Shown: positions 50,367 through 58,324 of the stretch, piece by piece
How positions within the stretch are numbered: position 1 is the first letter of the stretch
Layout of the letters: every line of letters begins with the position of its first letter
From: Pseudomonadota bacterium
Lineage (GTDB): Bacteria > Pseudomonadota > Alphaproteobacteria > Rhizobiales > Hyphomicrobiaceae
Reading direction: 5' to 3'
Length of the DNA stretch: 64,000 bases
Assembly (NCBI GenBank): GCA_023405815.1
Contig: JAEXXM010000014.1
Location: 12,927-76,926 of the forward strand
The notes under the pieces: model-generated
Seen by the model: only the letters and a program-made list of their open reading frames with translations
Told to the model about the DNA's origin: nothing
The model's database searches: none
Translations under genes and position numbers: made by a program

Positions 50367-51149
50367 ATGAGAGCACTTGCCATTGCGGCGACGGGAATGA
50401 ACGCGCAGCAGTTGAACGTTGAGGTCATCGCCAACAACATCGCCAACATCAACACCACGGCGTTCAAGCGCGCGAGAGCCGAGTTCACTGACTTGCTTTA
50501 CCAGCCCGAGCGTCCGGCGGGCGTGCCCAATCGCGGCAACCAGAACCCGATTCCGGAGGGCTCCAACGTCGGTCTCGGCGTCCGTAACGTGTCGATCCGC
50601 AACCTGCACATCCAGGGCGCGCTGACGAGCACCGGCAACAAGCTCGATCTCGCAATCAACGGCCGCGGTTGGTTCCAGATCGAGGGCGCCAACGGCGAGA
50701 CCTATTACACGCGCGCCGGCAGCTTCAACAAGAACGCCAATGGTCAGATGGTCACCGGCGACGGCAATCTTCTGCAGCCGGGCATCACCATTCCCACGGA
50801 CGCCTCCCTGATCGTCGTGAACGAGACGGGAGAAGTTTTCGCGCAGGTCGGCACAGAGGCTGAGATGCAGTCGCTAGGCCAGCTCACCCTGGCAAACTTT
50901 GCCAACGACGCCGGCCTCGAGCCGATGGGCGGCAACCTCTACCGGCAGACGCTCTCGTCGGGCAACGCCGTGGTCGGCGTGCCGGGAGACACGAGCTTCG
51001 GCACGGTGGAGCAGGGCTACCTTGAGCTCTCGAACGTCGATCCGGTGAAGGAGATCACCGAGCTGATCACGGCGCAGCGCTCCTACGAGATGAACTCCAA
51101 GGTCATTCAGGCTGTCGACGACATGTACAGCACGATATCGAGGGGGTAG
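50367..51149 (+). CDS. flgG: flagellar distal rod protein FlgG
   Basis: 260 residues, the standard length. ATGMNAQQLNVEVIANNIANINTTAFKRARAEFTDLLYQ is a textbook FlgG start; the long distal-rod loop (PERPAGVPNRGNQNPIPEGSN) and GRGWFQIEGANGETYYTRAGSF are in place. FlgG forms the rigid distal rod. Confidence 0.97.
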   Translation: MRALAIAATGMNAQQLNVEVIANNIANINTTAFKRARAEFTDLLYQPERPAGVPNRGNQNPIPEGSNVGLGVRNVSIRNLHIQGALTSTGNKLDLAINGRGWFQIEGANGETYYTRAGSFNKNANGQMVTGDGNLLQPGITIPTDASLIVVNETGEVFAQVGTEAEMQSLGQLTLANFANDAGLEPMGGNLYRQTLSSGNAVVGVPGDTSFGTVEQGYLELSNVDPVKEITELITAQRSYEMNSKVIQAVDDMYSTISRG

Positions 51150-51151
51150 CG

Positions 51152-51631
51152 ATGATCTGCCATTGGTTCGGATCGCGACTGGCGAGGCTCGTTCTTGCCG
51201 CTGTCTTCGGCTTCGGTGGTGCCCTTGCGGTGCATGCCGGCCAGATACAGCTGCCGGTTCCGCGAGTCACCATCTATCCTGGCCAGGTGATCGAGAAGGC
51301 CATGCTCGTCGACCGGGCGTTCCGCACCAACGGCGACAACCAAGTCGCGGCTGTGCCCTCCCCCGATGCGCTGGTCGGCAAGGTGGCAAAGCAGACGCTG
51401 CTGCCCGGCAAGCCGATCTACCAGGACGCGCTCAGGGAGCCGCACGCCGTCACCCAGGGGCAGGCGACGCTCGTCGTCTATCAGAGCGGTTCGCTGACCA
51501 TCACCGCCAGCGCCATAGCACTTCAGTCCGGCGCCTCGGGCGAAGTCGTATCGGTGCGCAATGTCGACAGCGGGCGGATAATCAAGGGGACCGTCGGGGC
51601 TGACGGAGCGGTTCATTTGGGTGACCCATGA
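51152..51631 (+). CDS. flgA: flagellar P-ring assembly chaperone FlgA
   Basis: 159 residues with a Sec signal peptide (LARLVLAAVFGFGGALAVHA) and an SAF-type domain (VPRVTIYPGQVIEKAMLVDRAF, then GKVAKQTLLPGKPIYQDALREP). FlgA helps FlgI polymerise in the periplasm. It starts two bases after flgG and its stop overlaps flgI. Confidence 0.92.
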   Translation: MICHWFGSRLARLVLAAVFGFGGALAVHAGQIQLPVPRVTIYPGQVIEKAMLVDRAFRTNGDNQVAAVPSPDALVGKVAKQTLLPGKPIYQDALREPHAVTQGQATLVVYQSGSLTITASAIALQSGASGEVVSVRNVDSGRIIKGTVGADGAVHLGDP

Positions 51632-52803
51632 GGCGCGTCCTCGGCCTGATCAGCATCATCTGTGCCTGCATGGTCGCAGCACCGGGCGCCTCGCGCTCCG
51701 GTGACATCGGCCGTCTGGACGGTGGTGACTTGGGGCCGTCCAACTTTCCTTCTTTCGGCGCGCCGACCCGAATCAAGAATATCGTCTCCGTCCAGGGCGT
51801 CCGCCCCAATCAGCTTGTCGGCTACGGCCTCGTCATCGGCCTCAACGGGACGGGCGACAGCCTGCGCAACTCGCCGTTCACCGAGCAGTCCTTGCAGGCC
51901 ATGCTCGACCGCATGGGCGTCAACGTTCGCAAGCTGAACACGCGCACCAAGAACTCTGCTGCCGTCATCGTCACCGCCGAGCTTCCGGCGTTCGCGCAGA
52001 CGGGCATCTCCATCGACGTCACCGTCTCCTCCCTGGGTGACGCGACGTCGCTGCTCGGCGGCACGCTGATCATGACGCCGCTCTACGGCGCGGACAATCT
52101 CGTCTATGGCGTCGCCCAAGGCCCGGTCACCGTGTCGGGGTATCAGATCACTGGTGCCGCGCAGACCGTAACGCAGAACGTGCCGACATCCGGCCGCATC
52201 CCCAACGGCGCGCTGATCGAGCGCGAGGCCCCGGGCCAGTTCATGGACGTCGAGTTCATCGGCCTCGAATTGCGCAATCCGGATTTCTCCACTGCGGTGC
52301 GCATTGCCGATGCGATCAACTCGTATGGGCTCGACCGCTTTGGCGTACAGCTTGCGCGCGCAGCCGATTTGCGCAGCGTTGCAGTGAAGCGCCCGCCAGG
52401 AATCACGCCGACGCGTCTCATGGCCGAGGTTGGCGAGCTTATCGTCGAGCCCGACGCCCCCGCGCGTGTCGTCGTCGACGAGCGCACCGGTACCATCGTC
52501 ATTGGACGTGACGTGCAGATCTCCACGGTCGCCGTCAGCCACGGAAACCTGACCGTGACCGTCACCGAGACCCCGCAAGTTTCTCAGCCGTTGCCGTTCT
52601 CGGAAGGACAGACTGTCGTGACGCCGGAGACCGACATTTCGACCTATGAGCAAAGTGGAACCTTGCGCATCGTCCGCGGTACGAGCCTGCAGGTGCTGGT
52701 TCGCGGCCTGAACCGCATGGGGCTGAAGCCGCAGGGGATCATTGCAGTATTGCAGGCGATCAAGACTTCCGGCGCGCTCCAGGCCGACCTCGTGGTGCAA
52801 TGA
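51628..52803 (+). CDS. flgI: flagellar P-ring protein FlgI
   Basis: 391 residues with a signal peptide cut near residue 20-24. The mature protein begins at a family-specific stretch: ARIKNIVSVQGVRPNQLVGYGLVIGLNGTGD (read here as TRIKNIVSVQ...). The remainder, LVRGLNRMGLKPQGIIAVLQAIKTSGALQADLVVQ at the C-terminus, is as expected. FlgI forms the ring in the peptidoglycan layer. Overlaps motE by four bases. Confidence 0.96.
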   Translation: MRRVLGLISIICACMVAAPGASRSGDIGRLDGGDLGPSNFPSFGAPTRIKNIVSVQGVRPNQLVGYGLVIGLNGTGDSLRNSPFTEQSLQAMLDRMGVNVRKLNTRTKNSAAVIVTAELPAFAQTGISIDVTVSSLGDATSLLGGTLIMTPLYGADNLVYGVAQGPVTVSGYQITGAAQTVTQNVPTSGRIPNGALIEREAPGQFMDVEFIGLELRNPDFSTAVRIADAINSYGLDRFGVQLARAADLRSVAVKRPPGITPTRLMAEVGELIVEPDAPARVVVDERTGTIVIGRDVQISTVAVSHGNLTVTVTETPQVSQPLPFSEGQTVVTPETDISTYEQSGTLRIVRGTSLQVLVRGLNRMGLKPQGIIAVLQAIKTSGALQADLVVQ

Positions 52804-53705
52804 TGGGTCATGGCAGTGTCAGCCTCCTCCGTTCGGCCGCTGCAGGCTTGCTCCTGATCGGATTGCTCGCGCCGATGGCGGCGCGCGCGGCCGAGCAGGG
52901 ATGGGCGACCGTCGTCGAGAGCAAATCCGAGGCGATGCGGCGCCATATGCAAGCGCTGCCATCCGCCCCTCCACCTGGCCGCATCAAGCCTGCGACAAAG
53001 CCTGTTGCCGCGCCGCTACCGCAACCTAAGCCGCAGCAGCCGAAGACTGTCGCCAAGGTCGATGTGCCGGCCCTGGTGCCGGTTGATGAAAGCGAGATCA
53101 CGACCGGAGCGATCAACCCGGCGAAATCGGATCCTGCACTTTCCGCCACTGACGCCGCGCGGCTCTTCAACGACGACGCCAACACGCCCGCGAACGAGCT
53201 GACGACGGGCACCGTGGATGGACAAGGCGCCGATCTGGCGCGCAGCTACTGCGTCAGCATATCGAGCGCGGCCGCCGACACGCGCACGGCAATGCAGATG
53301 TCGAAGCTGGCCGAGATGGAGAAACAGGTCGGCCGGCGCATTGCTGCTCTCGAAGCCAAGACCGCCGAATACAAGTCGTGGGTCGAGCGCCGCGAGCAGA
53401 TCTTGAAGCGGGCAACAACTTCGCTCGTCAAGATCTACACCCAGATGGAGCCGGATGCGGCCGCGCTGCAGTTTGTCTCCATGGAGGAGGAAACCGCGGC
53501 GTCGATCCTGTTCAAGCTCGAGCCGGCGAGCGCCAGCGCAATTCTCAACGAGATGGCGCCGGAGAAGGCGGCGCGACTTGCCGCTGGCATAGCCGGCGCC
53601 GCACGTCTCGTCGCCAGGCCGACGCCACCGCCGCCGGCGCCCCAGGCGCCGCCTCCGAATGCAGACGCTCCGGAGCGAGCCTATCCCGGCGAGGGCCGAT
53701 CATGA
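52800..53705 (+). CDS. motE: MotE-type periplasmic motility chaperone
   Basis: 301 residues (ATG 52800 or 52803) with a signal peptide, a long proline-rich linker (about 50-130) and a C-terminal helical domain (about 150-275) with coiled coil and the MgtE-N-like repeat LVKIYTQMEPDAAALQFVSMEEETAASILFKLEPASASAILNEM. In Sinorhizobium MotE is the chaperone of the MotC protein. motC is encoded at the right end of this window. The protein ends in a proline-rich tail. Gene placement between flgI and flgH is that of rhizobial clusters. Confidence 0.88.
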   Translation: MMGHGSVSLLRSAAAGLLLIGLLAPMAARAAEQGWATVVESKSEAMRRHMQALPSAPPPGRIKPATKPVAAPLPQPKPQQPKTVAKVDVPALVPVDESEITTGAINPAKSDPALSATDAARLFNDDANTPANELTTGTVDGQGADLARSYCVSISSAAADTRTAMQMSKLAEMEKQVGRRIAALEAKTAEYKSWVERREQILKRATTSLVKIYTQMEPDAAALQFVSMEEETAASILFKLEPASASAILNEMAPEKAARLAAGIAGAARLVARPTPPPPAPQAPPPNADAPERAYPGEGRS

Positions 53706-54421
53706 TCGCCAGGCTCTCTATCCTCGTTCTGCTGGCAGCGCCTCTGGGCGCTTGCGCCGTTGATGTTCGCGACTTCAACCGCGAGCCGCACATGACGCCC
53801 GTCGGTGCCGGCATGGTGCCGAAGCGCGTCGCCATGGTCATGGAGCCGGCCCCGCCGCCGGTCTATCGCGGTAACAGCTCGATCTGGCAGGATTCCCGCG
53901 CCGACCTCTTTTCTGATCTGCGCGCGCGCAAGATCGGCGACACGGTGACGGTCAAGATCTTCATCAAGGACAAGGCATCGATTGCCAACGACTCCGAGCG
54001 CAAGCGCGACGCATCGAACTCGCTCGACCTCGGCTACACCTACGGGGCGACGTCGAGCGATATATCGATCGCGAACGGAGCCGAGTTGGGCGGAACCGCG
54101 GACTCCAAGACCAAGACCAAGAGCGAAGGGGCCATCGAGCGCTCCGAGAAGATCGAGATCCTGGTAGCCGCAGTGGTCTCCGACGTCCTCCCCAACGGCA
54201 ACCTCGTCATCAGCGGCTCGCAGGAAGTGCGCGTCAACTTCGAGATGCGCGTCGTGAACGTCGCCGGCATCGTGCGCCCGGTGGACATCTCCGCAGAGAA
54301 TACGATCGCCTATGAGAAGATCGCCGAGGCCCGTATCGCTTATGGCGGTCGCGGGCGCCTGACGGAAGTCCAGCAGCCGCCCTGGGGGCAACAGCTGGTC
54401 GACGACGTGTTTCCATGGTGA
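53702..54421 (+). CDS. flgH: flagellar L-ring protein FlgH
   Basis: 239 residues from the ATG at 53702, which overlaps motE by four bases. Lipoprotein signal with lipobox LGAC (Cys18), then SIWQDSRADLFSDLRARKIGDTVTVKI and GNLVISGSQEVRVNFEMRVVNVAGIVRP, the usual FlgH stretches. It makes the outer-membrane L-ring. Confidence 0.95.
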   Translation: MIARLSILVLLAAPLGACAVDVRDFNREPHMTPVGAGMVPKRVAMVMEPAPPPVYRGNSSIWQDSRADLFSDLRARKIGDTVTVKIFIKDKASIANDSERKRDASNSLDLGYTYGATSSDISIANGAELGGTADSKTKTKSEGAIERSEKIEILVAAVVSDVLPNGNLVISGSQEVRVNFEMRVVNVAGIVRPVDISAENTIAYEKIAEARIAYGGRGRLTEVQQPPWGQQLVDDVFPW

Positions 54422-54434
54422 CGGGGCACGCCGC

Positions 54435-54944
54435 ATGACAATGGCCGACGATGCGAAACTGGGTGAGGGAGGGCCGGCGACGCCCAAGCAGCTTTCGACG
54501 TTGCAGTTCATCATCGTCGTGGCCGCGTTGACGCTCGCCGCTGCAGCCGTCGGCTTCCTGATCGGTCGCCAGATTCTCTCCAGCAGCCAGGAGCCGGGCA
54601 GCGGCGGTAAGGCGCAGCATGCCGGCTACCTGGGTGAGCGCCAGCGTATGGAGAGCGCCAAGCTGCGCCCCCTGGCGCCCATCGTGACGAACCTCTCCGA
54701 CAGCACGCCGGCCTGGATCAGGCTCGAGGCATCATTGGTATTTGCGGAGATACCCGATGATGCCGATGGGTTGTCCGCCCGCATCACGGAAGACATCGTC
54801 GGCTACCTCCGCACGGTCTCGGTCAAGCAGATAGAGGGGGCAGCCGGGTTCCAGTATCTCTCCGAGGATCTGAACGAGCGCGCGCGCGCGCGCAGCGACG
54901 GTCTTGTCCAGGAAATCATCATTCAGGGACTGATCGTCGAATGA
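54435..54944 (+). CDS. fliL: flagellar basal-body protein FliL
   Basis: 169 residues: a short cytosolic part, one membrane helix (FIIVVAALTLAAAAVGFLIG) and a periplasmic domain ending with GLVQEIIIQGLIVE. FliL rings surround and tune the stator. Its last four bases overlap the fliP start. Confidence 0.92.
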   Translation: MTMADDAKLGEGGPATPKQLSTLQFIIVVAALTLAAAAVGFLIGRQILSSSQEPGSGGKAQHAGYLGERQRMESAKLRPLAPIVTNLSDSTPAWIRLEASLVFAEIPDDADGLSARITEDIVGYLRTVSVKQIEGAAGFQYLSEDLNERARARSDGLVQEIIIQGLIVE

Positions 54945-55738
54945 AGCGGGTTCTCCTCGTCCTCAGCCTGCTTCTGATCGGCACGATGCACGCCACCGCT
55001 CAGCAGTTGCCGAGTCTCGACCAGCTCATGCCGGCCGGCGAAACCAGCGCCGCGGGACGAATTGTTCAGCTCGTCATTCTGATTACGGTGCTGTCGGTCG
55101 CTCCCGGCATCCTCATCATGGTCACCTGCTTTACCCGGTTCGTGATCGCGCTCTCGTTCTTGAGGGCCGGCATCGGCCTGCAGACGACGCCGGCGAACCT
55201 CATCCTTATCAGCCTTGCGCTCTTCATGACGCTCTACGTCATGGCGCCGACGTTCGACCGCGCCTGGCAAGGTGGGGTGGCCCCGCTGATCGAGAACAAG
55301 ATCACTGAGGCGGAGGCTTACGACCGCATCACCGGGCCGTTCCGCACCTTCATGCTCACCAATGTGCGCGACAAGGACCTGAAGCTCTTCAACGACCTTG
55401 CGCACGAATACCTTTGGCCGAAGCAGAACAAGGCCGAGGGCGAGGCTCCGGCCCCACCCCCGCCACCGCCTCCTACGACGGCGGATGGCGAGAACATCGA
55501 GCTGCGGGTGTTGATACCCGCCTTCATGATTTCCGAGCTGAGGCGCGGGTTCGAGATCGGCTTCCTCATGGTGCTGCCGTTTCTCGTCATCGACATGATC
55601 GTCGCGACTCTCACCATGTCGATGGGCATGATGATGCTGCCGCCGACCGTCATCTCGCTGCCCTTCAAGATACTTTTCTTCGTCCTGATTGACGGTTGGA
55701 ACCTCCTCGTGGGGGGGTTGATCCGCTCGTTTGCGTAG
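54941..55738 (+). CDS. fliP: flagellar type III export protein FliP
   Basis: 265 residues with a cleavable signal peptide (VLLVLSLLLIGTMHATA) and four membrane helices. The signatures CFTRFVIALSFLRAGIGLQTTPANL and MGMMMLPPTVISLPFKILFFVLIDGWNLLVGGL are diagnostic. It carries an odd insert in the cytosolic/periplasmic loop at about residue 165-180 with eight prolines in a row (APAPPPPPPPTT), not common in FliP. It ends the motA operon. The flagellin-1 leader begins 28 bases later. Confidence 0.95.
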   Translation: MKRVLLVLSLLLIGTMHATAQQLPSLDQLMPAGETSAAGRIVQLVILITVLSVAPGILIMVTCFTRFVIALSFLRAGIGLQTTPANLILISLALFMTLYVMAPTFDRAWQGGVAPLIENKITEAEAYDRITGPFRTFMLTNVRDKDLKLFNDLAHEYLWPKQNKAEGEAPAPPPPPPPTTADGENIELRVLIPAFMISELRRGFEIGFLMVLPFLVIDMIVATLTMSMGMMMLPPTVISLPFKILFFVLIDGWNLLVGGLIRSFA

Positions 55739-55765
55739 CGAGTTGCTGTGTCAGTAGCGTTGACC

Positions 55766-55844
55766 ATGACAGCTTGGGCCCGAGGACTTCCGGGCTTAAG
55801 GGCATGATGCCGCTCTGTCATACCGGCCGCGATCCGGATGTCCC
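55766..55844 (+). ncRNA. structured leader of flagellin gene 1
   Basis: A long-range stem ATGACAG (55766-55772) / CTGTCAT (55815-55821) encloses hairpin 1 (55773-55782 with 55791-55800, ten pairs including G-U) and hairpin 2 (GGCATGATGCC, 55801-55811). A third hairpin CCGG/CCGG (55823-55826, 55834-55837) follows, and TGTCCC lies at 55839-55844. The same elements occur before the other two flagellins with compensatory changes. Unlike those, this copy has no GGGACA next to the start codon, so its ribosome site would not be masked by TGTCCC. Start codon is 33 bases downstream. Confidence 0.7.
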
Positions 55845-55877
55845 CGCAGAGACGTCAACCATAGGCACAGGCGCACC

Positions 55878-56819
55878 ATGGCGAGCATCAATACCAACAT
55901 AGCGGCAATGACGGCGTTGCGGTCGCTCACGGCTACCAACATGGCACTCGAGCGAACGCAGGACCGCATCTCCACCGGTCTTCGTGTCGGCACGGCCGCC
56001 GACAACGCTGCTTACTGGTCGATCGCGACCACGATGAAATCGGACAACTCTGCGCTCTCTACAGTGCAGGATGCTCTCGGTCTGGGCTCCGCCACAGTCG
56101 ACGTCGCTTACACCGCCCTTGACGAGGCAAAGAACATCGTCACCAAGCTCAAGGACAAGCTCGTCGCCGCGGCGCAGCCCGGCCTCGACCGCGCCAAGAT
56201 CCAGACGGAAATCGATGAGCTGCAGGCACAGCTCATTGGCATTGCCAGCGCGGCGAGCCTGCAGGGCCAGAATTGGCTCTCCGTCGATTCGAGCGCGGCC
56301 GGATTCAACGTCACCAAAAGCATCATCTCCTCGATCAGCCGATCCGGGGGCACGATCTCGGTGCAGACGATCGCGATCAACACCACGTCGATGATTCTGT
56401 TCGATACGAACGCTGCGGCGAACGGCATCCTCGATGCAACCCGCAACGCGACGACGGGCGTGGTAGACGCCGCAGGTACGTTCACCATCTCGACGCTCGA
56501 CATCTCGGCGCTGACCGACAGCGCGGCGGACCTTGCCATCCTCGACGGCTACATCAAGGGTGCCGACCGGGCGATCACGGAGATGGCCGCTGGCGCCACT
56601 GCGCTCGGCGCCGCCAAGGCCCGGATCGAGATCCAGGAGTCTTTCGTCGCCGCCCTCATGGACGCGATCGAGGGCGGCATCAGCCAGCTCGTCGACGCAG
56701 ACATGAACGAGGAGTCGACGAAGCTGCAGGCCTTGCAGGTGAAGCAGCAACTCGGCATCCAGGCGCTTTCCATCGCCAATAGCTCGAGCCAGAGCATCCT
56801 CAAGCTGTTCCAGCAGTAG
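55878..56819 (+). CDS. fliC: flagellin, copy 1
   Basis: 313 residues, a short flagellin made of D0/D1 with little else. N-terminal ASINTNIAAMTALRSLTATNMALERTQDRISTGLRVGTAADNAAYWSIATTM and C-terminal NEESTKLQALQVKQQLGIQALSIANSSSQSILKLFQQ are the conserved coiled-coil ends. It differs from copies 2 and 3 mainly in the centre and shares most of both ends. It is the only copy whose ribosome site lacks a TGTCCC partner, so it could be expressed differently. Confidence 0.97.
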   Translation: MASINTNIAAMTALRSLTATNMALERTQDRISTGLRVGTAADNAAYWSIATTMKSDNSALSTVQDALGLGSATVDVAYTALDEAKNIVTKLKDKLVAAAQPGLDRAKIQTEIDELQAQLIGIASAASLQGQNWLSVDSSAAGFNVTKSIISSISRSGGTISVQTIAINTTSMILFDTNAAANGILDATRNATTGVVDAAGTFTISTLDISALTDSAADLAILDGYIKGADRAITEMAAGATALGAAKARIEIQESFVAALMDAIEGGISQLVDADMNEESTKLQALQVKQQLGIQALSIANSSSQSILKLFQQ

Positions 56820-56932
56820 GCGTAAGGGCATGAAGGCACGGCGCAGCCGGGCCCTCCAGACGCGGGTCTCGGGGGATCAGCGCGGGGCGCCCGTTAACTA
56901 TATCTAAATACAAATTTACTAAAGAGCGATGC
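56820..56932. other. intergenic region between flagellin 1 and flagellin 2 leader
   Basis: About 110 bases. The right part (56890-56925) is the most AT-rich stretch in this part of the window and should hold the flagellin-2 promoter. A TAAA at 56905-56908 lies 16 bases before AGCGATGC (56925-56932), which loosely recalls the flagellar sigma factor (sigma-28) layout. The match is weak. No terminator with a T-run was seen after flagellin 1. Confidence 0.35.
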
Positions 56933-57034
56933 ATGGCAGGTTGAGCCCGGATCACCCGGCTCAAAGGCATGATGCCGATCTGCCGTGCCGGCGATCCGGT
57001 ATGTCCCCCGTGCAAACGCTCAATCCCAGGGACA
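56933..57034 (+). ncRNA. structured leader of flagellin gene 2
   Basis: Long-range stem ATGGCAG (56933-56939) / CTGCCGT (56980-56986), hairpin 1 TTGAGCC (56941-56947) / GGCTCAA (56958-56964), hairpin 2 GGCATGATGCC (56966-56976), hairpin 3 GCCGG (56987-56991) / CCGGT (56996-57000). TGTCCC (57002-57007) can pair with GGGACA (57029-57034), which is the Shine-Dalgarno region of flagellin 2 (start 57042). Compared with copies 1 and 3, the long-range stem has an A-T pair changed to G-C on both sides, and hairpin 1 keeps pairing despite changed bases. Confidence 0.78.
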
Positions 57035-57041
57035 AACAATC

Positions 57042-57980
57042 ATGGCCAGTATCAATACCAACGTAGCCGCAATGACCGCATTGCGGTCGCTGACGTCAAC
57101 CAATATGGCGCTCGAGCAGACGCAGGACCGCATCTCGACCGGCCTGCGCGTCGTGACTGCCGCCGACAACGCCGCCTACTGGTCGATCGCGACCACGATG
57201 AAGTCGGACAACTCTGCGCTCTCCACGGTGCAAGACGCCCTCGGCCTCGGCGCCGCCACCGTCGACGTCGCCTACACCGCCCTCGACGAGGCGAAGAATA
57301 TCGTCACCAAGATCAAGGACAAGCTCGTCGCTGCGGCGCAGCCCGGCCTCGACCGCGCCAAGATCCAGACGGAAATTACCGAGCTCCAGGCACAGCTCAG
57401 CGGCATCGCCAGTGCGGCGACCCTTCAGGGTCAGAACTGGCTCTCCGTCGACTCGAGCGCTGCCGGCTTCAACGCCACCAAGAGCGTCGTTTCGTCGATC
57501 GCGCGTGCCGGCGGCACGATCACCGTGCAGACGATCTCGATCAACACGACGTCGATGATCCTCTTCGACGCGAACGCAGCGGCGAGCGGCGTCCTCGACT
57601 CGACTCGTAACGCAACGACGGGTGTGGTGGACGCCGCTGGTACCTTCACCATCGCGACGCTCAACATCTCTGCGTTGACCGACAGCGCAGCCGATCTCGC
57701 CATCCTCGACGGCTACACCAAGGGCGCAGATCGCGCCATCACCGAGCTCGCAGCGGGTGCCACGGCGCTCGGCGCCGCCAAGGCCCGCATCGAGATTCAG
57801 CAGTCGTTCGTCTCCGCGCTGAGCGATGCCATCGAGGGCGGCATCAGCCAGCTCGTCGACGCCGACATGAACGAGGAGTCGACCCGCCTTCAGGCCCTGC
57901 AGGTCAAGCAGCAGCTCGGCATCCAGGCGCTCTCGATCGCCAACGGTTCGAGCCAGAGCATCCTCAAGCTGTTCCAGTAA
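57042..57980 (+). CDS. fliC: flagellin, copy 2
   Basis: 312 residues with the same conserved ends as copy 1 (ASINTNVAAMTALRSLTSTNMALEQTQDRISTGLRVVTAADNAAYWSIATTM and the C-terminal ...RLQALQVKQQLGIQALSIANGSSQSILKLFQ). The start at 57042 follows AGGGACAAACAATC. A strong intrinsic terminator follows at 58002. The centre carries TSMILFDANAAASGVLDSTRN where copy 1 has ILFDTNAAANGILDATRN. Confidence 0.97.
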   Translation: MASINTNVAAMTALRSLTSTNMALEQTQDRISTGLRVVTAADNAAYWSIATTMKSDNSALSTVQDALGLGAATVDVAYTALDEAKNIVTKIKDKLVAAAQPGLDRAKIQTEITELQAQLSGIASAATLQGQNWLSVDSSAAGFNATKSVVSSIARAGGTITVQTISINTTSMILFDANAAASGVLDSTRNATTGVVDAAGTFTIATLNISALTDSAADLAILDGYTKGADRAITELAAGATALGAAKARIEIQQSFVSALSDAIEGGISQLVDADMNEESTRLQALQVKQQLGIQALSIANGSSQSILKLFQ

Positions 57981-58001
57981 GCCGGGCGCCGCATTAAAGC
58001 C

Positions 58002-58039
58002 GAGAGCCAAGCCCTTCGGGGGGCTTGGCTCTCTTATTT
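58002..58039 (+). terminator. intrinsic terminator after flagellin 2
   Basis: GAGAGCCAAGCCC (58002-58014) pairs with GGGCTTGGCTCTC (58021-58033) around the loop TTCGGG, and TTATTT follows. A classic Rho-independent terminator. It makes flagellin 2 a separate unit from flagellin 3. Confidence 0.93.
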
Positions 58040-58209
58040 CCCGCTCGGCACCTCAGGGCGCCCAGCCGTTTCAGTTTGAAGCGTCTTGGAAGGCGACGTT
58101 AATCGCCGCTTAGGCCATTCTTCGAGGGACACCTCGTCGGCCACACTTTGCTACGTTTCCGGCCGGCATTTTTAGCATAGTCGCAACCCAGTCCGAGTAT
58201 GTCTGAGGT
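58040..58209. other. intergenic region before the flagellin 3 leader
   Basis: About 170 bases between the terminator of flagellin 2 and the leader of flagellin 3. It must hold the flagellin-3 promoter. A TTAA-N7-TTAG (58099-58113) is one base short of a CtrA-type site, and a T-rich stretch (ATTTTTAGC) lies at 58169-58177. No gene is seen. Confidence 0.4.
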
Positions 58210-58317
58210 ATGACAGGTTGAGCCCGCGTCTTTGGGTTCAAGGGCATGATGCCGAGCTGTCATGCCGGCCGTGACCCGGTATGTCCCCCCGCTTGTAACT
58301 GTGTAACGCAAGGGACA
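58210..58317 (+). ncRNA. structured leader of flagellin gene 3
   Basis: Long-range stem ATGACAG (58210-58216) / CTGTCAT (58257-58263), hairpin 1 TTGAGCCC (58218-58225) / GGGTTCAA (58234-58241), hairpin 2 GGCATGATGCC (58243-58253), hairpin 3 GCCGG (58264-58268) / CCGGT (58276-58280). TGTCCC (58282-58287) can pair with GGGACA (58312-58317), the ribosome-site region of flagellin 3 (start 58325). Same architecture as copy 2. Confidence 0.78.
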
Positions 58318-58324
58318 ACCCCCA

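Noticed and set aside
58099..58113. CtrA box before flagellin 3
   Set aside because: TTAA-N7-TTAG misses the consensus in the second half-site and lies far from a defined promoter.
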